Source: Desulfobacter latus
GTDB taxonomy: Bacteria; Desulfobacterota; Desulfobacteria; Desulfobacterales; Desulfobacteraceae
Assembly (NCBI RefSeq): GCF_013389365.1
Contig: NZ_JACADJ010000031.1
Location: forward strand, 1-41,227
DNA: 41,227 nt
Direction: 5' to 3'
This document shows positions 33,701-41,227 of this stretch, piece after piece. A program made the translations under genes and the position numbers. Under the pieces are notes generated by a model. It made no database searches. It saw only the letters and a program-made list of their open reading frames with translations, and had not been told where the DNA came from. Positions within the stretch are counted from its first letter, which is position 1. Each line of letters opens with the position of its first letter.

Positions 33701-36043
33701 GGCATCCTTGTCCGCATTGAACAGGATGTGCAAAACGGTTCTGTATACCGCTGCCGTCATTTTGGAAAGGTTGAGGCGGGCCATTTTTTTTTCTGCCTCA
33801 TCAATATCTTTAACTATGGGCTTTCCCTTGAAAAACAGGGTCTGGTTAAACGAACGCTCAATAAATCCTTTGCGCTCAAGCCAGGAGACACCGATCCTTG
33901 CCCGGGTGTCGTCATCCGCAATATCCGCATATCCGATCAGGCGCATGATTTCACCAGGCGTGATGACGATTTCAGGTGCTTTGGCACCTCGTTTTTTTAA
34001 AACACTAAGGATTTTTTTGATATCTTTCAAGGAGAGTTTTGAATAGGCATTTAAGGAAAACTGGTTTTCAATGTCTTCCTGCTCATATAATAGGACACAC
34101 TCGGCAGGGGCCGTATCTCTGCCCGCACGGCCGGCTTCCTGGAGGTAATTTTCAAGGGAGCCCGGAATATCGGCATGGATGACCAGGCGGATGTCTTTTT
34201 TGTCAATTCCCATACCAAATGCATTGGTGGCACAGATCACAGGGATTTTACCGGCCACAAAATCATCCTGGATATTGCGTTTTTCCGGTTCACTTCGGCC
34301 TGCATGAAATGCCTGGCAGGCAATGCCTTTTTCATTTAAAAATTCACTGAGCTCTTCTGTTTTTTTTCGGGTGGCACAATAAACAATTGCACCGCTGTCG
34401 TTGTCCGGCACACTTTCTTGAATGGTGTTGAAGATTACGTCAAACTTTTCATTTTTTGTCACCGGCCATACCTGAAAACTTAAATTTTCCCGTTGAACCC
34501 CGCTGATAAAATGATCCAGATCCAGATTCAGTGTCTGGTTGAAATGGCTGGTGATTTCTTCAACCACATCTTTTTTGGCTGTGGCCGTAAATGCTCCAAT
34601 AAGCGGAGACGGCTTGGGCGGTTTGTGCTGTTTTTGGATGAACTGTGCCACATGAAGATAGTCCGGCCGAAAATCATGGCCCCATTTGGAAAGGCAATGG
34701 GCTTCATCAAAGACCCAGCATCCTACATCTCTTGAACTGATCAGCTGTGCCACGCTGAAGTTGCGTAACTGCTCCGGAGAGATATAAAGAATCCCGATGT
34801 CCCCCAGCCGGACTTTTTCCATGACGGCACCTCGTTCCGGAAGGGTCAGGCTGCCGTTGACGGCACCTGCCGCAGCAAACCCCGTGGTTTTATTTAAATT
34901 GTCCACCTGGTCCTTCATTAAGGCTTTGAGCGGCGATATCACCACGGTCAGTTCTCCTGTTCTGTGATAGCGGTGCAGGGCCGGAATCTGGTAGCAGATG
35001 GATTTTCCTCCGCCCGTGGGCAGGATACCTAAAAGCGGCTTGCCGGAAAGATTGGCTTCAATGATTTCCTTTTGAAGCGGACGGCCGTCCGGCAATTTTC
35101 TGTATTCATCAAACCCAAAGTACTTTTTTAAAAGCTTTTCAGGATTATTGTTCTCGTTACAATAGGGACACTCTTTTTCACCGCAGGCGTATCGCAGTTT
35201 GTTGATAAGTCCTGAAAGCTCAGTAAACTCATGTTTTACCCAGGCAGGGATGATGGAATTGCCGCCCGATACCCTCAGCCATGACAGGGCATAGGCAAGG
35301 ATCGTCCTTTTTTGTCCGGGAGCGCACAGCGATTCCCAGGCATTGTCCAGGGCCGTTGTACAGATCTTATCTTTGCAGATATCAAGAAATATCTGTCTGG
35401 CTTGATCCCCATGGGGAACAGATTGGCACAAGGTGTAAAACAGATCAAACTGCCCTGATTGATTCGGCTTTTTATTTTCGGTGTTAAAAAATTGGAAGGC
35501 AAAGGCGAAAAATGAAGTCAGGTCGGGTTCAACCGCATGTATTGCAGACAAGGCCGTTACCTGGTCTTTAAAAATAGACCAGGCCAGTTCAGCGTCGGCC
35601 ACAGGATTGTTTTTACTGTGTTTTACAAGCTGATAGTTTTTGACCAGTTTGTGGTAGGGATTTTCCGGGAACGCAAGGGGTGACAAATAAAGCGTATCAA
35701 TAACCGGCAGGTTTAAAACGGGGGTATCCGGTAAAATTTTTTTTATCAGGGCAAGGTCATGATTGATAATATTGTGGCCTAAGATATATTCCGCCCCATA
35801 GGCAAAATCAGATAATGCCTTTAAAGCCGCCTGCTGGTTTTTTATCTCTTTTTTTTCAAATACGGCACCGTTGAGAACCGCACCGATATGAAAGATATCG
35901 CCCTGTGGAACAGCCTCAAGATCGATGACGAGCGTATGTTTGAATTTTTTGAAGATTTTGTCTGCAAGGCTATTTAACAGCGTCTCCTTTTCGCCTAAAG
36001 CGTCTTTATCCGATACAGGGGAAAGGGCTGTCATACGGTTCAC
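30785..36043 (-). CDS. Giant fusion helicase: DEDDh-type exonuclease - RecQ - UvrD
   Basis: A 1752-residue protein. Residues 35-165: DnaQ-like 3'-5' exonuclease with V-I-D-L-E-A (39-44), G-H-N-I-I-N-H-D-L-A-L (89-99) and N-N-P-V-A-D-A-E (145-152), where the usual motif III histidine seems to be asparagine. Residues 287-295: C-G-E-K-E-C-P-Y-C. Residues 310-700: RecQ core, Walker A P-T-G-G-G-K-S (342-348), D-E-A-H (446-449), motif VI Q-E-A-G-R-A-G-R-D (635-643). Residues 1115-1600: UvrD/PcrA SF1A helicase, A-G-P-G-S-G-K-T (1139-1146), V-D-E-Y-Q-D (1266-1271), G-D-D-D-Q-S-I-Y-G-F-R (1301), V-A-M-T-R-A (1581-1586). The GTG start overlaps the recQ stop by 4 nt (GTGA at 36040-36043). It is either a repair machine or a defence helicase-nuclease. 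Confidence 0.9.
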   Translation of the reverse strand: MNRMTALSPVSDKDALGEKETLLNSLADKIFKKFKHTLVIDLEAVPQGDIFHIGAVLNGAVFEKKEIKNQQAALKALSDFAYGAEYILGHNIINHDLALIKKILPDTPVLNLPVIDTLYLSPLAFPENPYHKLVKNYQLVKHSKNNPVADAELAWSIFKDQVTALSAIHAVEPDLTSFFAFAFQFFNTENKKPNQSGQFDLFYTLCQSVPHGDQARQIFLDICKDKICTTALDNAWESLCAPGQKRTILAYALSWLRVSGGNSIIPAWVKHEFTELSGLINKLRYACGEKECPYCNENNNPEKLLKKYFGFDEYRKLPDGRPLQKEIIEANLSGKPLLGILPTGGGKSICYQIPALHRYHRTGELTVVISPLKALMKDQVDNLNKTTGFAAAGAVNGSLTLPERGAVMEKVRLGDIGILYISPEQLRNFSVAQLISSRDVGCWVFDEAHCLSKWGHDFRPDYLHVAQFIQKQHKPPKPSPLIGAFTATAKKDVVEEITSHFNQTLNLDLDHFISGVQRENLSFQVWPVTKNEKFDVIFNTIQESVPDNDSGAIVYCATRKKTEELSEFLNEKGIACQAFHAGRSEPEKRNIQDDFVAGKIPVICATNAFGMGIDKKDIRLVIHADIPGSLENYLQEAGRAGRDTAPAECVLLYEQEDIENQFSLNAYSKLSLKDIKKILSVLKKRGAKAPEIVITPGEIMRLIGYADIADDDTRARIGVSWLERKGFIERSFNQTLFFKGKPIVKDIDEAEKKMARLNLSKMTAAVYRTVLHILFNADKDAALSADTICTGLGKIENLPGQYLDPKFVIGLLSQMAEIGLIKEGVIMTAFVRPKGKKSSVKLLESFIEIENRMIDLMEELSPDASVSPDTPDIIHLRLMSQKLKDLGHHQVNTDVVGKILAALAGDKAQNQGRSMKIAGRKDGEQQKVFVNFPWNEIKNRAALRHNCSRICLKTIISSLPKPFQQGQAEIICEFFLSALIQAIQSDMYFAGFKGDHKALIESGLLFMHDMKVITLQNGLGVFRQAMTLTMRPQSSKRQYTKGDYEPLSHHYAQKNVQVHVMEKYARLGLEKIKTALGFVSDYFASSYDDFIQQHFPRQKELIQTAMTAQAYKDIVQSLENHTQETIVASPPEQNILVLAGPGSGKTRTIVHRCAWLIKAKSVDPSSILVLCFNHQAMIELRKRIRQLTGKRASLVTAMTYHGFAMRLTGRSFMESQTGQSRKQNKTGFDSVIDEALDILNGEREIVGIEQSEAREYLLARYRYILVDEYQDIDDRQYRFISALTGRLEQDRDMKISIMAVGDDDQSIYGFRNANVKFIKQFQQDYGAKTFYLLENYRSSYPVIQASNAFIGLNSNRMKTNMPCRINAKRLTVEQPAQNINTDELVQVIQVNDMVGQAVFTAKKIKQFIAENPDKGFHDVAVVSRQGMGYSFLVALRMALAKEDIPFCYSIKNSSGVPILKIREIQQFLNYLEDHKKESKRPVELKQEILSRFPQKNTWTRQVEQILESWCAINSDMEISIDRAKGFALETLLEERQENKTGSGVFIGTAHSVKGMQFEVMFILDGGWKNKDLEEERRLFYVAMTRAISFLYIFKIQYENKDHVNPHVPFLEQNEFVHVTEADQFEIRGFNEALTVSILGMEDLFISYAGLFHGNHPIHHALSKLNPMDKVQLTENNGHIYIKNKDHQTITRLSNKGSAKWRGRTQNILHVRVLGMIQRRKTDGEGYDNTRQLSDFWELPVVEILHETSHNRY

Positions 36044-37968
36044 ATATTATTTTTGTTTAACCGGACCCATTTTTCCACAGATTTATACGGGTAGGATTCA
36101 AGGCAGCCAAAACCTGCCATCTGCCTGGCTTTATAATCGGTTAACCAAGGTGATGTAACGCCGCATAAAAATCGTGTGAGCAAGGTCACTGACACGGGGG
36201 TATGTGCCGTATTAATCAGTGGCTGAATAAGGGAATGAAAATCCATTTGTTCAAAAGACGGCAACTTTGAAGACTCAAGCTTGCATGCCTTTTTTTGAAT
36301 ACAAACCGAACAATTCTTGCAGTTATGATCTAACTGTTCTCCAAAATAAGCAGATAAACTTTTAGATAGGCAAAGATCTGTTTCAAAAAAATGAATCATT
36401 TCATGCAGACGGGTGATCTCTTTTTTTTCTTTTTCGACAAAAAGATCTGCAAGTTCTTGGGCGGTCCTGTCTGGATCAAATTCACAATCAAGTATCTCAA
36501 AAACTTCCACTGCGGATTTGGGTTTAAGGTCTATCCACTTTTTTTCATTGAAATATTCCAGGGCGTTAAGAACCCTTTGTCGATCTGAACCCGATTGGGC
36601 CGCCGCATTGTTCACATCAACATTTGTCCATGTTTTGGCTGTTCTGGAGTTGTCAAAAATGATGCTTACAAATTTTTTTCTTTCTTCTTTAAACTGTTCA
36701 ATGATGTTCTGTGAAGGAATCAAATATTTGAATGCATAATTTTCAAAATAACTATATTTTGGAGAAATAATCTGGGCCATTTCAAGGTATACCAGCAGGG
36801 TCTTCAACGGCAACAGTCGAATATCAGATTTTTTGCTCAAGGTGTATGGGCGAACTTTAAACAGCTTGTCTTCACATTGACGAATATCATCAAGAACGAT
36901 TCGGATACTTTCAAACGTCGGGGTATCGCCGTATGCAAAATTTTCCAGGACCGGTACACTGTTTTTATTTCCCAGAAGAATGCAAAGAGATGGTTTGCCG
37001 TCCCTTCCGGCCCTGCCGATTTCCTGGCTGTAACTTTCAATGGATTTGGGCAGGTCATAATGGATCACTTTTCGAATATTTGATTTATCAATTCCCATTC
37101 CAAAGGCAATTGTCGCAACAACCGTATTGGTTTTTCCAACCATAAAATCATTTTGAACAGCGTCGCGTTCCTCGTTTTTCATTCCAGCATGGTATGCCGT
37201 TGCATTTATTGCGTTGTCCCCAAGCATCCGGGTGACTCGATCCGCTGTCTTTTGCAATGTCACATACACAATGGCCGGGTCATCAGGGGCTTGGGCCAGT
37301 ATATCCAACAGCAGCTTGTCTTTTTTTTTTTCTTCTACAGGATGTATGCGAAGAGACAGGTTTTTCCTGTAGAATCCTGTTTTAACAACATTTTGGGGGC
37401 TGACGGCAAATTTCTCGCACATGTCGTCAATGACTTGCGGGGTTGCTGTGGCCGTCAGCAGCAAGACTTTATTAATCCCGAACTCTTTCTGATATATCGG
37501 GATCTTGAGATAATCCGGCCTGAAATTGTGGCCCCATTCAGATATACAATGGGCCTCATCCACGACAAGCAGAGATACATTCATTTGTTTAAGCTGGGTT
37601 CTGAACCGTTCATTTTTAAACCGTTCAACAGCAATCATCAATATTTTAAGCTGCCCTGACCGGGCTTTTTCAAGCGTATCTCGGTATTCTTCACTGCTCA
37701 TCCCCGAGTCCAGCTTTTCAGCGGGTATGTTTTTTGACTTTAAAAAGTCGATCTGATTTTTCATCAGGGATAAAAGCGGAGAAACAACCAAGGTCATCCC
37801 GTGCTCAAGAATTGCAGGCAATTGATAGCAAAGAGATTTTCCCGCACCTGTGGGAAAGATGGATGCAGCCGACTGGCCGGAGGTTATGGCTTCCATGACT
37901 TGCTGCTGGCCGGGTTTAAATAGTTCAAATCCGAATTGATGCTTTAATATTTTTTTGATTGAGGTCAT
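36040..37968 (-). CDS. recQ: RecQ-family ATP-dependent DNA helicase
   Basis: A 642-residue 3'-5' SF2 helicase. Walker A P-T-G-A-G-K-S (39-45), D-E-A-H (137-140), the RecQ aromatic-rich loop after it (C-I-S-E-W-G-H-N-F-R-P-D-Y), motif VI Q-E-I-G-R-A-G-R-D (315-323), and zinc cysteines C533, C550, C553 and C556 (L-D-H-N-C-K-N-C-S-V-C). A HRDC domain is not evident; the C-terminal end is short and family-specific. It is co-translated with the exonuclease-RecQ-UvrD fusion, which makes a two-protein system likely. It may be an accessory RecQ rather than the housekeeping copy. Confidence 0.92.
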   Translation of the reverse strand: MTSIKKILKHQFGFELFKPGQQQVMEAITSGQSAASIFPTGAGKSLCYQLPAILEHGMTLVVSPLLSLMKNQIDFLKSKNIPAEKLDSGMSSEEYRDTLEKARSGQLKILMIAVERFKNERFRTQLKQMNVSLLVVDEAHCISEWGHNFRPDYLKIPIYQKEFGINKVLLLTATATPQVIDDMCEKFAVSPQNVVKTGFYRKNLSLRIHPVEEKKKDKLLLDILAQAPDDPAIVYVTLQKTADRVTRMLGDNAINATAYHAGMKNEERDAVQNDFMVGKTNTVVATIAFGMGIDKSNIRKVIHYDLPKSIESYSQEIGRAGRDGKPSLCILLGNKNSVPVLENFAYGDTPTFESIRIVLDDIRQCEDKLFKVRPYTLSKKSDIRLLPLKTLLVYLEMAQIISPKYSYFENYAFKYLIPSQNIIEQFKEERKKFVSIIFDNSRTAKTWTNVDVNNAAAQSGSDRQRVLNALEYFNEKKWIDLKPKSAVEVFEILDCEFDPDRTAQELADLFVEKEKKEITRLHEMIHFFETDLCLSKSLSAYFGEQLDHNCKNCSVCIQKKACKLESSKLPSFEQMDFHSLIQPLINTAHTPVSVTLLTRFLCGVTSPWLTDYKARQMAGFGCLESYPYKSVEKWVRLNKNNM

Positions 37969-38652
37969 ATCAGAAGTTTACCAATTTCAGAAACGCCTTG
38001 TTATTATAATATCGAGGGGGCTTGAATATTATTGTCTTTGTTTGTTTGCCCTTATAAATATATTATGTTTCGAATAAATTAGCCGTTAAGTTGGTTGGAG
38101 ATTATCCTGTTTTTTGCTCAAATTTCAAGTCTAAACGAACCATTTTGTCAAAAATACGTTGAAAAATAATTTTATAACTCAAAGTTCATCTGAAATCGGT
38201 TGCAATTTCTTTCTATTCTATAGATAGGCTTCATAAGCACGATATTAAGGTTCACTGCCCGGGAATTTGAAATTGGCATGGCTGACTAAAGTAGTGTTGG
38301 GGAATTTCGATGAGACCAAAGTCCACAATATAACATTTATTTCCCAGCATAGGATTCCTATCAATTTGATTTTTTGATTAGACCACAATGATGGTATTAT
38401 GAGTCGCCCAAGCATATTTCAAAAAAGTATTCAATAACAGAAGTATTGTGGAGGGAGATTATTTCACATGCTCACTGTGGACCACATCAATATCAAAATG
38501 TCCCCAATGTGGAATTTAAAACCCCAGACTATTATTAAAAGTCCAGAGATTTAGAATCGCCTTCAAGACACTTTCTCTTTGAAGGAGGCATCCGGCTTTA
38601 GCAGTCAAGAATAATTATCCGATCCTTGAATCAAACCATGAGGAGGGAATAG
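37969..38652. other. 684-base AT-rich gap between two helicase operons
   Basis: No gene of credible length or composition on either strand. Several short dyads are seen, the clearest being CCTTCAA/TTGAAGG (38560-38566 and 38579-38585), and short repeats around CCACAAT/ATTGTGG (38390-38450). It holds the promoter region of recQ; part could be a decayed gene or a small RNA, which I cannot tell. Confidence 0.4.
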
Positions 38653-41028
38653 CTATTTGACCATTTTGATTCTCAGTTTGTTTTTATAAACTGTAAGTCG
38701 GCAGGTCGTATTTCTTTTGTCAGAAAAATCAACCAACTGCTCCAGAATATATTCATGAAAGCTATTTTCCCCGGGTTGAGACAGATAATAATCATTTTCG
38801 GGCCTACGCCGGGCCAAGGACGCATTAATGGTAGCCTCCCCGACCACCACCTTCACATTCCGCTTTTTTCCAGGTTCCAGCGGCGTATTCTGCAGAAATG
38901 TTTCGGCAAATTTGTTATTCAGCACCAGGCCGGGGGAGAATGCCGCCGGATCAAGTTTTACTGTCTGGCTAAGCCGTTCCCGTTTAAAATACAGGGCCAG
39001 GGCAAATTTGCTTCTGTCCCTGACAAGGGATTTGAAAAACGGATCGTTCCAGAATTCCCGGTATTCGGGTTTTAAGGTGAACATATTATTTTTTTTGTCC
39101 AGCACAAAACAGTCGGTGTCTGCATTACTCATCTTATCCAGGGGCATGTTTTTCAGATGGGTTCTGACCCTTGACAGGGGGAAGTCCGCCGGGTTCCCAT
39201 GCTTTGCCAGTGCATCCCAGTCGGAAATCTGATCCGGGTGGTCCAGGTAATGGGCCAGGAATTTTTCTGCAATATCATCCACCGGCCAAGAGGTACCTTC
39301 AAGCTTTAACAGGGAAAGGAGGACCGCCATTTTATAAGATTTGGTGGGTTTGAGCCCGGCTTCGATGTGTCGGAGCAGGTATTCGGCCGGGGTGTCCATG
39401 TATGCTTTTTCCCGGTCCGGGATATTGCCCTCCTCGCAGTAATCCCTGGCCCGAAGCCAGGAGCCGAAGGGTTTGGGCTTCAGGAACCGGCAGGGATCGA
39501 TATCCAACCCATTGTCTATCAGGTCCATGAGATCCAGGGGCGTTTCCTTGCCCAGGCTCTCCTTGATTTCCAGGTAGGCCATTTTCAGACGGTCTGCGAC
39601 GGTCATGCCGTTGGTAACGATTTTTTTGATTTCGGCATCCCAGATCCGACGGACCCGGATATCCGGGCTCAGAAAGCAGCCTTTGGGCAAACCGGCCTCC
39701 AGGCTTTTGCCCGGGGAGGTGCCGGGGAAAGGGATGAGCTGGTCCGCTGATGTATAGCCGGACAGGGCCAGGGGGGCCACATGTGCCTTTTTGAAATTGC
39801 CCACAAAATCCAGTACCACAAGGAACTCTTTATCCTTGGCCTTTCTCAGGCCCCGGCCCAGCTGCTGGAGAAACACGGTAAAAGACTGGGTGGGTCGTAA
39901 AAACAGCACATGGCTCAGGCCCGGGATATCGGTCCCCTCATTGAAAATATCAACGGTGCAGATCACATTCAGGGAATCGGACTCATTTTGAAGCCGGGAG
40001 ATGGCATCATGGCGGCTGAAGTCGCCGGATTCTCCCCACAGCGCCACAGCGGTGACCCCGTGGTCTCGGGTCAACCGTTCTGCGGTGTACCGGGCATGGC
40101 TCACCGAGGAACAGAATGCCAGGGCCTTAATTTTTCCCGATGCCGGCAGGTACCGTTTCAGATTCCGGGCGATCAATCTGGTCCGGGTATCGTTTTTAAG
40201 GGCACGGTCCAGCTCCTTCTCATCATACCGGCTGCCCCGCCAGACCAATTCGCTGTAGTCGGTTTCATCATAGATGGCATAATACTGGAAGGGCACCAGG
40301 TAGCCTCGGTCCACGGCATCCAGCACCCGGACTTCATAGGCAATGTTGTAATCACAGTACGCCAGGACGTTGCGGCCGTCCATCCGTTCCGGGGTTGCGG
40401 TGAGCCCCAGCAGGAATTTGGGCCGGAAATGGTCCAGTATCCGCCGGTAACTGTCCGAGGCGGCGTGGTGGAACTCGTCAATGACGATGTAATCAAAATC
40501 CCAGGACAGAAAAGATTCAAGGTGGTTGCTCCGGCTCAGGGTCTGGATCATGGCAAAGACGCCCTCGCCGTCCTCCGAAGCCAATTGCCCCCGTCCGTGG
40601 ATCTCCCCGAAATCCGGTTTCCCAAGCACCCCGCGGAAGGTTTCCTGAGCTTTGAACAGAATATCCTCCCGGTGGGCAACGTAAAGCAGGCTGCGGCATC
40701 CGCTGTTTTTAAAGTCAAAGGCGGACAGATAGGTTTTGCCCACGCCGGTGGCGGCAATAACAGCGGCCTTTCCCACCCCCTGGCCCCTCAGTTCCTCCAG
40801 GTTGAGCAGTGCATCCTGCTGGGCGCTGTTGGGTGTGATTGCCGATGCAGGTTCGGCAGGTGCCGGGGGTGGATGATAGGGAGCCTGCTCTTCAAACACG
40901 GCGTAGATGGGTTTGCCGGCGGCATAGTCCTGTATTTCAGAGGATTTCCATCTTTGTCTATAAGCCGTCAAAAACGCATCATTGACCCGGGTGGTTTCAT
41001 TTTCCCACACCCGGTCAAACTCATTCAT
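38653..41028 (-). CDS. DUF3427-type SF2 (DEAD/DEAH) helicase, lacking the usual N-terminal PLD-like nuclease domain
   Basis: A 791-residue SF2 helicase of the SSL2-like type. Walker A A-T-G-V-G-K-T (93-99), D-E-F-H (184-187), motif III L-T-A-T-P-E-R, and motif VI Q-Q-L-G-R-G-L-R-K. The C-terminal half (about 450-791) resembles DUF3427. Full-length relatives have a phospholipase-D-like nuclease domain before the helicase. Here the protein begins with M-N-E-F-D-R-V-W-E-N-E and Y-R-Q-R-W, like the linker after that domain, and an in-frame stop lies 30 bases upstream. An IS607-type gene starts only 67 bases away on the other strand, so the 5' part was probably lost. Whether it is still made is unknown. 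Confidence 0.8.
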   Translation of the reverse strand: MNEFDRVWENETTRVNDAFLTAYRQRWKSSEIQDYAAGKPIYAVFEEQAPYHPPPAPAEPASAITPNSAQQDALLNLEELRGQGVGKAAVIAATGVGKTYLSAFDFKNSGCRSLLYVAHREDILFKAQETFRGVLGKPDFGEIHGRGQLASEDGEGVFAMIQTLSRSNHLESFLSWDFDYIVIDEFHHAASDSYRRILDHFRPKFLLGLTATPERMDGRNVLAYCDYNIAYEVRVLDAVDRGYLVPFQYYAIYDETDYSELVWRGSRYDEKELDRALKNDTRTRLIARNLKRYLPASGKIKALAFCSSVSHARYTAERLTRDHGVTAVALWGESGDFSRHDAISRLQNESDSLNVICTVDIFNEGTDIPGLSHVLFLRPTQSFTVFLQQLGRGLRKAKDKEFLVVLDFVGNFKKAHVAPLALSGYTSADQLIPFPGTSPGKSLEAGLPKGCFLSPDIRVRRIWDAEIKKIVTNGMTVADRLKMAYLEIKESLGKETPLDLMDLIDNGLDIDPCRFLKPKPFGSWLRARDYCEEGNIPDREKAYMDTPAEYLLRHIEAGLKPTKSYKMAVLLSLLKLEGTSWPVDDIAEKFLAHYLDHPDQISDWDALAKHGNPADFPLSRVRTHLKNMPLDKMSNADTDCFVLDKKNNMFTLKPEYREFWNDPFFKSLVRDRSKFALALYFKRERLSQTVKLDPAAFSPGLVLNNKFAETFLQNTPLEPGKKRNVKVVVGEATINASLARRRPENDYYLSQPGENSFHEYILEQLVDFSDKRNTTCRLTVYKNKLRIKMVK

Positions 41029-41095
41029 CGAGGATTCAAGGGGAGATGTAAATAGTTATTGATTTTATATCTATTGTTATCTATATTAACTCATT

Positions 41096-41227
41096 ATGAA
41101 TAATATTTACAGAATAAACGAATTTGCAAAAAGAATAGGGAAATCTGCATCGACATTGCGACGCTGGGATGCTGAAGGCCGATTAGTTGCCAAGCGAACG
41201 CCGACAGGTCAGCGGTATTATGATGAA
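41096..41227 (+). CDS. IS607-family serine recombinase TnpA, N-terminal part (3' end outside window)
   Basis: 44 codons to the window edge: M-N-N-I-Y-R-I-N-E-F-A-K-R-I-G-K-S-A-S-T-L-R-R-W-D, then G-R-L-V-A-K-R-T-P-T-G-Q-R-Y-Y-D-E. A MerR-like winged HTH with this sequence is the usual start of IS607 serine recombinases (the catalytic serine domain would follow). MerR-type regulators have a similar start but rarely the K-R-T-P-T-G-Q-R-Y-Y ending. The interval 41040-41095 is AT-rich with short repeats (TAGTTATTG, CTATTGTTA) that may bind the recombinase. Confidence 0.75.
   Translation, partial: MNNIYRINEFAKRIGKSASTLRRWDAEGRLVAKRTPTGQRYYDE

Noticed and set aside
38560-38585. CCTTCAA/TTGAAGG dyad as a terminator of the SF2 helicase
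   Set aside because: AT-rich short stem and no T-run on the minus strand.
39910-41055. Plus-strand 381-codon frame opposite the SF2 helicase
   Set aside because: Antisense shadow; the minus strand carries clear helicase motifs over the same bases.

Overview
The window looks like a chromosome segment of a sulfate-reducing deltaproteobacterium of the Desulfobacterales type (Desulfobacter, Desulfobacula and relatives). I infer this from gene content, not from a database match: siroheme-dependent heme genes (ahbC, ahbD with hemB), a Desulfobacteria-style homocysteine biosynthesis protein, and a long kds/lpt/rpoN/hpf/ptsN/rapZ operon. The organism has a Gram-negative envelope (KDO and Lpt genes).

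Layout. (1) 1-299: the 3' end of an IS200/IS605-type Y1 transposase gene and its right-end hairpin. (2) 334-5349, minus strand: an operon of a ClpX-like unfoldase, ahbC, hemB and ahbD, joined by 1-4 nt start/stop overlaps. (3) 5586-14844, minus strand: a long housekeeping operon read from the right, kdsA-kdsC-lptC-lptA-lptB-rpoN-hpf-ptsN-rapZ-EIIA(Man)-gap-tpiA-secG-tRNA-Leu(GAG), ended by a strong terminator. It joins KDO and LPS export, sigma-54, ribosome hibernation, PTS-type phosphosignalling and lower glycolysis. (4) 15054-20509, plus strand: an M23 peptidase, the homocysteine biosynthesis protein, lepB, pyrB and pyrC. (5) 20550-22153: an AT-rich two-gene insert (ABC-type ATPase plus small TOPRIM-like protein) that looks like an undescribed or little-described defence module. 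(6) 22212-23612: a sigma-54 response regulator.

(7) From about 23.6 kb to the end the window is accessory DNA. It holds a complete IscB (OMEGA) element with omega-RNA and a readable guide, a hicA-hicB toxin-antitoxin pair (hicA is only 58 codons), an intact IS1-like element with perfect 28-bp inverted repeats and an 8-bp target duplication, a CvfB-like S1 protein with a DUF1456 protein, an mscS remnant, a two-gene helicase operon (RecQ plus a 1752-residue exonuclease-RecQ-UvrD fusion), and a DUF3427-type SF2 helicase whose usual N-terminal phospholipase-D-like domain is missing beside the start of an IS607-type recombinase gene at the window edge.

The core genes are GC-richer with tight spacing. 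The accessory part is AT-richer, with long gaps, repeats and gene remnants. The best candidates for new biology are the ATPase/TOPRIM-like pair, the RecQ/exonuclease-RecQ-UvrD pair, the IscB locus with its guide, and the ClpX paralogue at the head of the heme operon.
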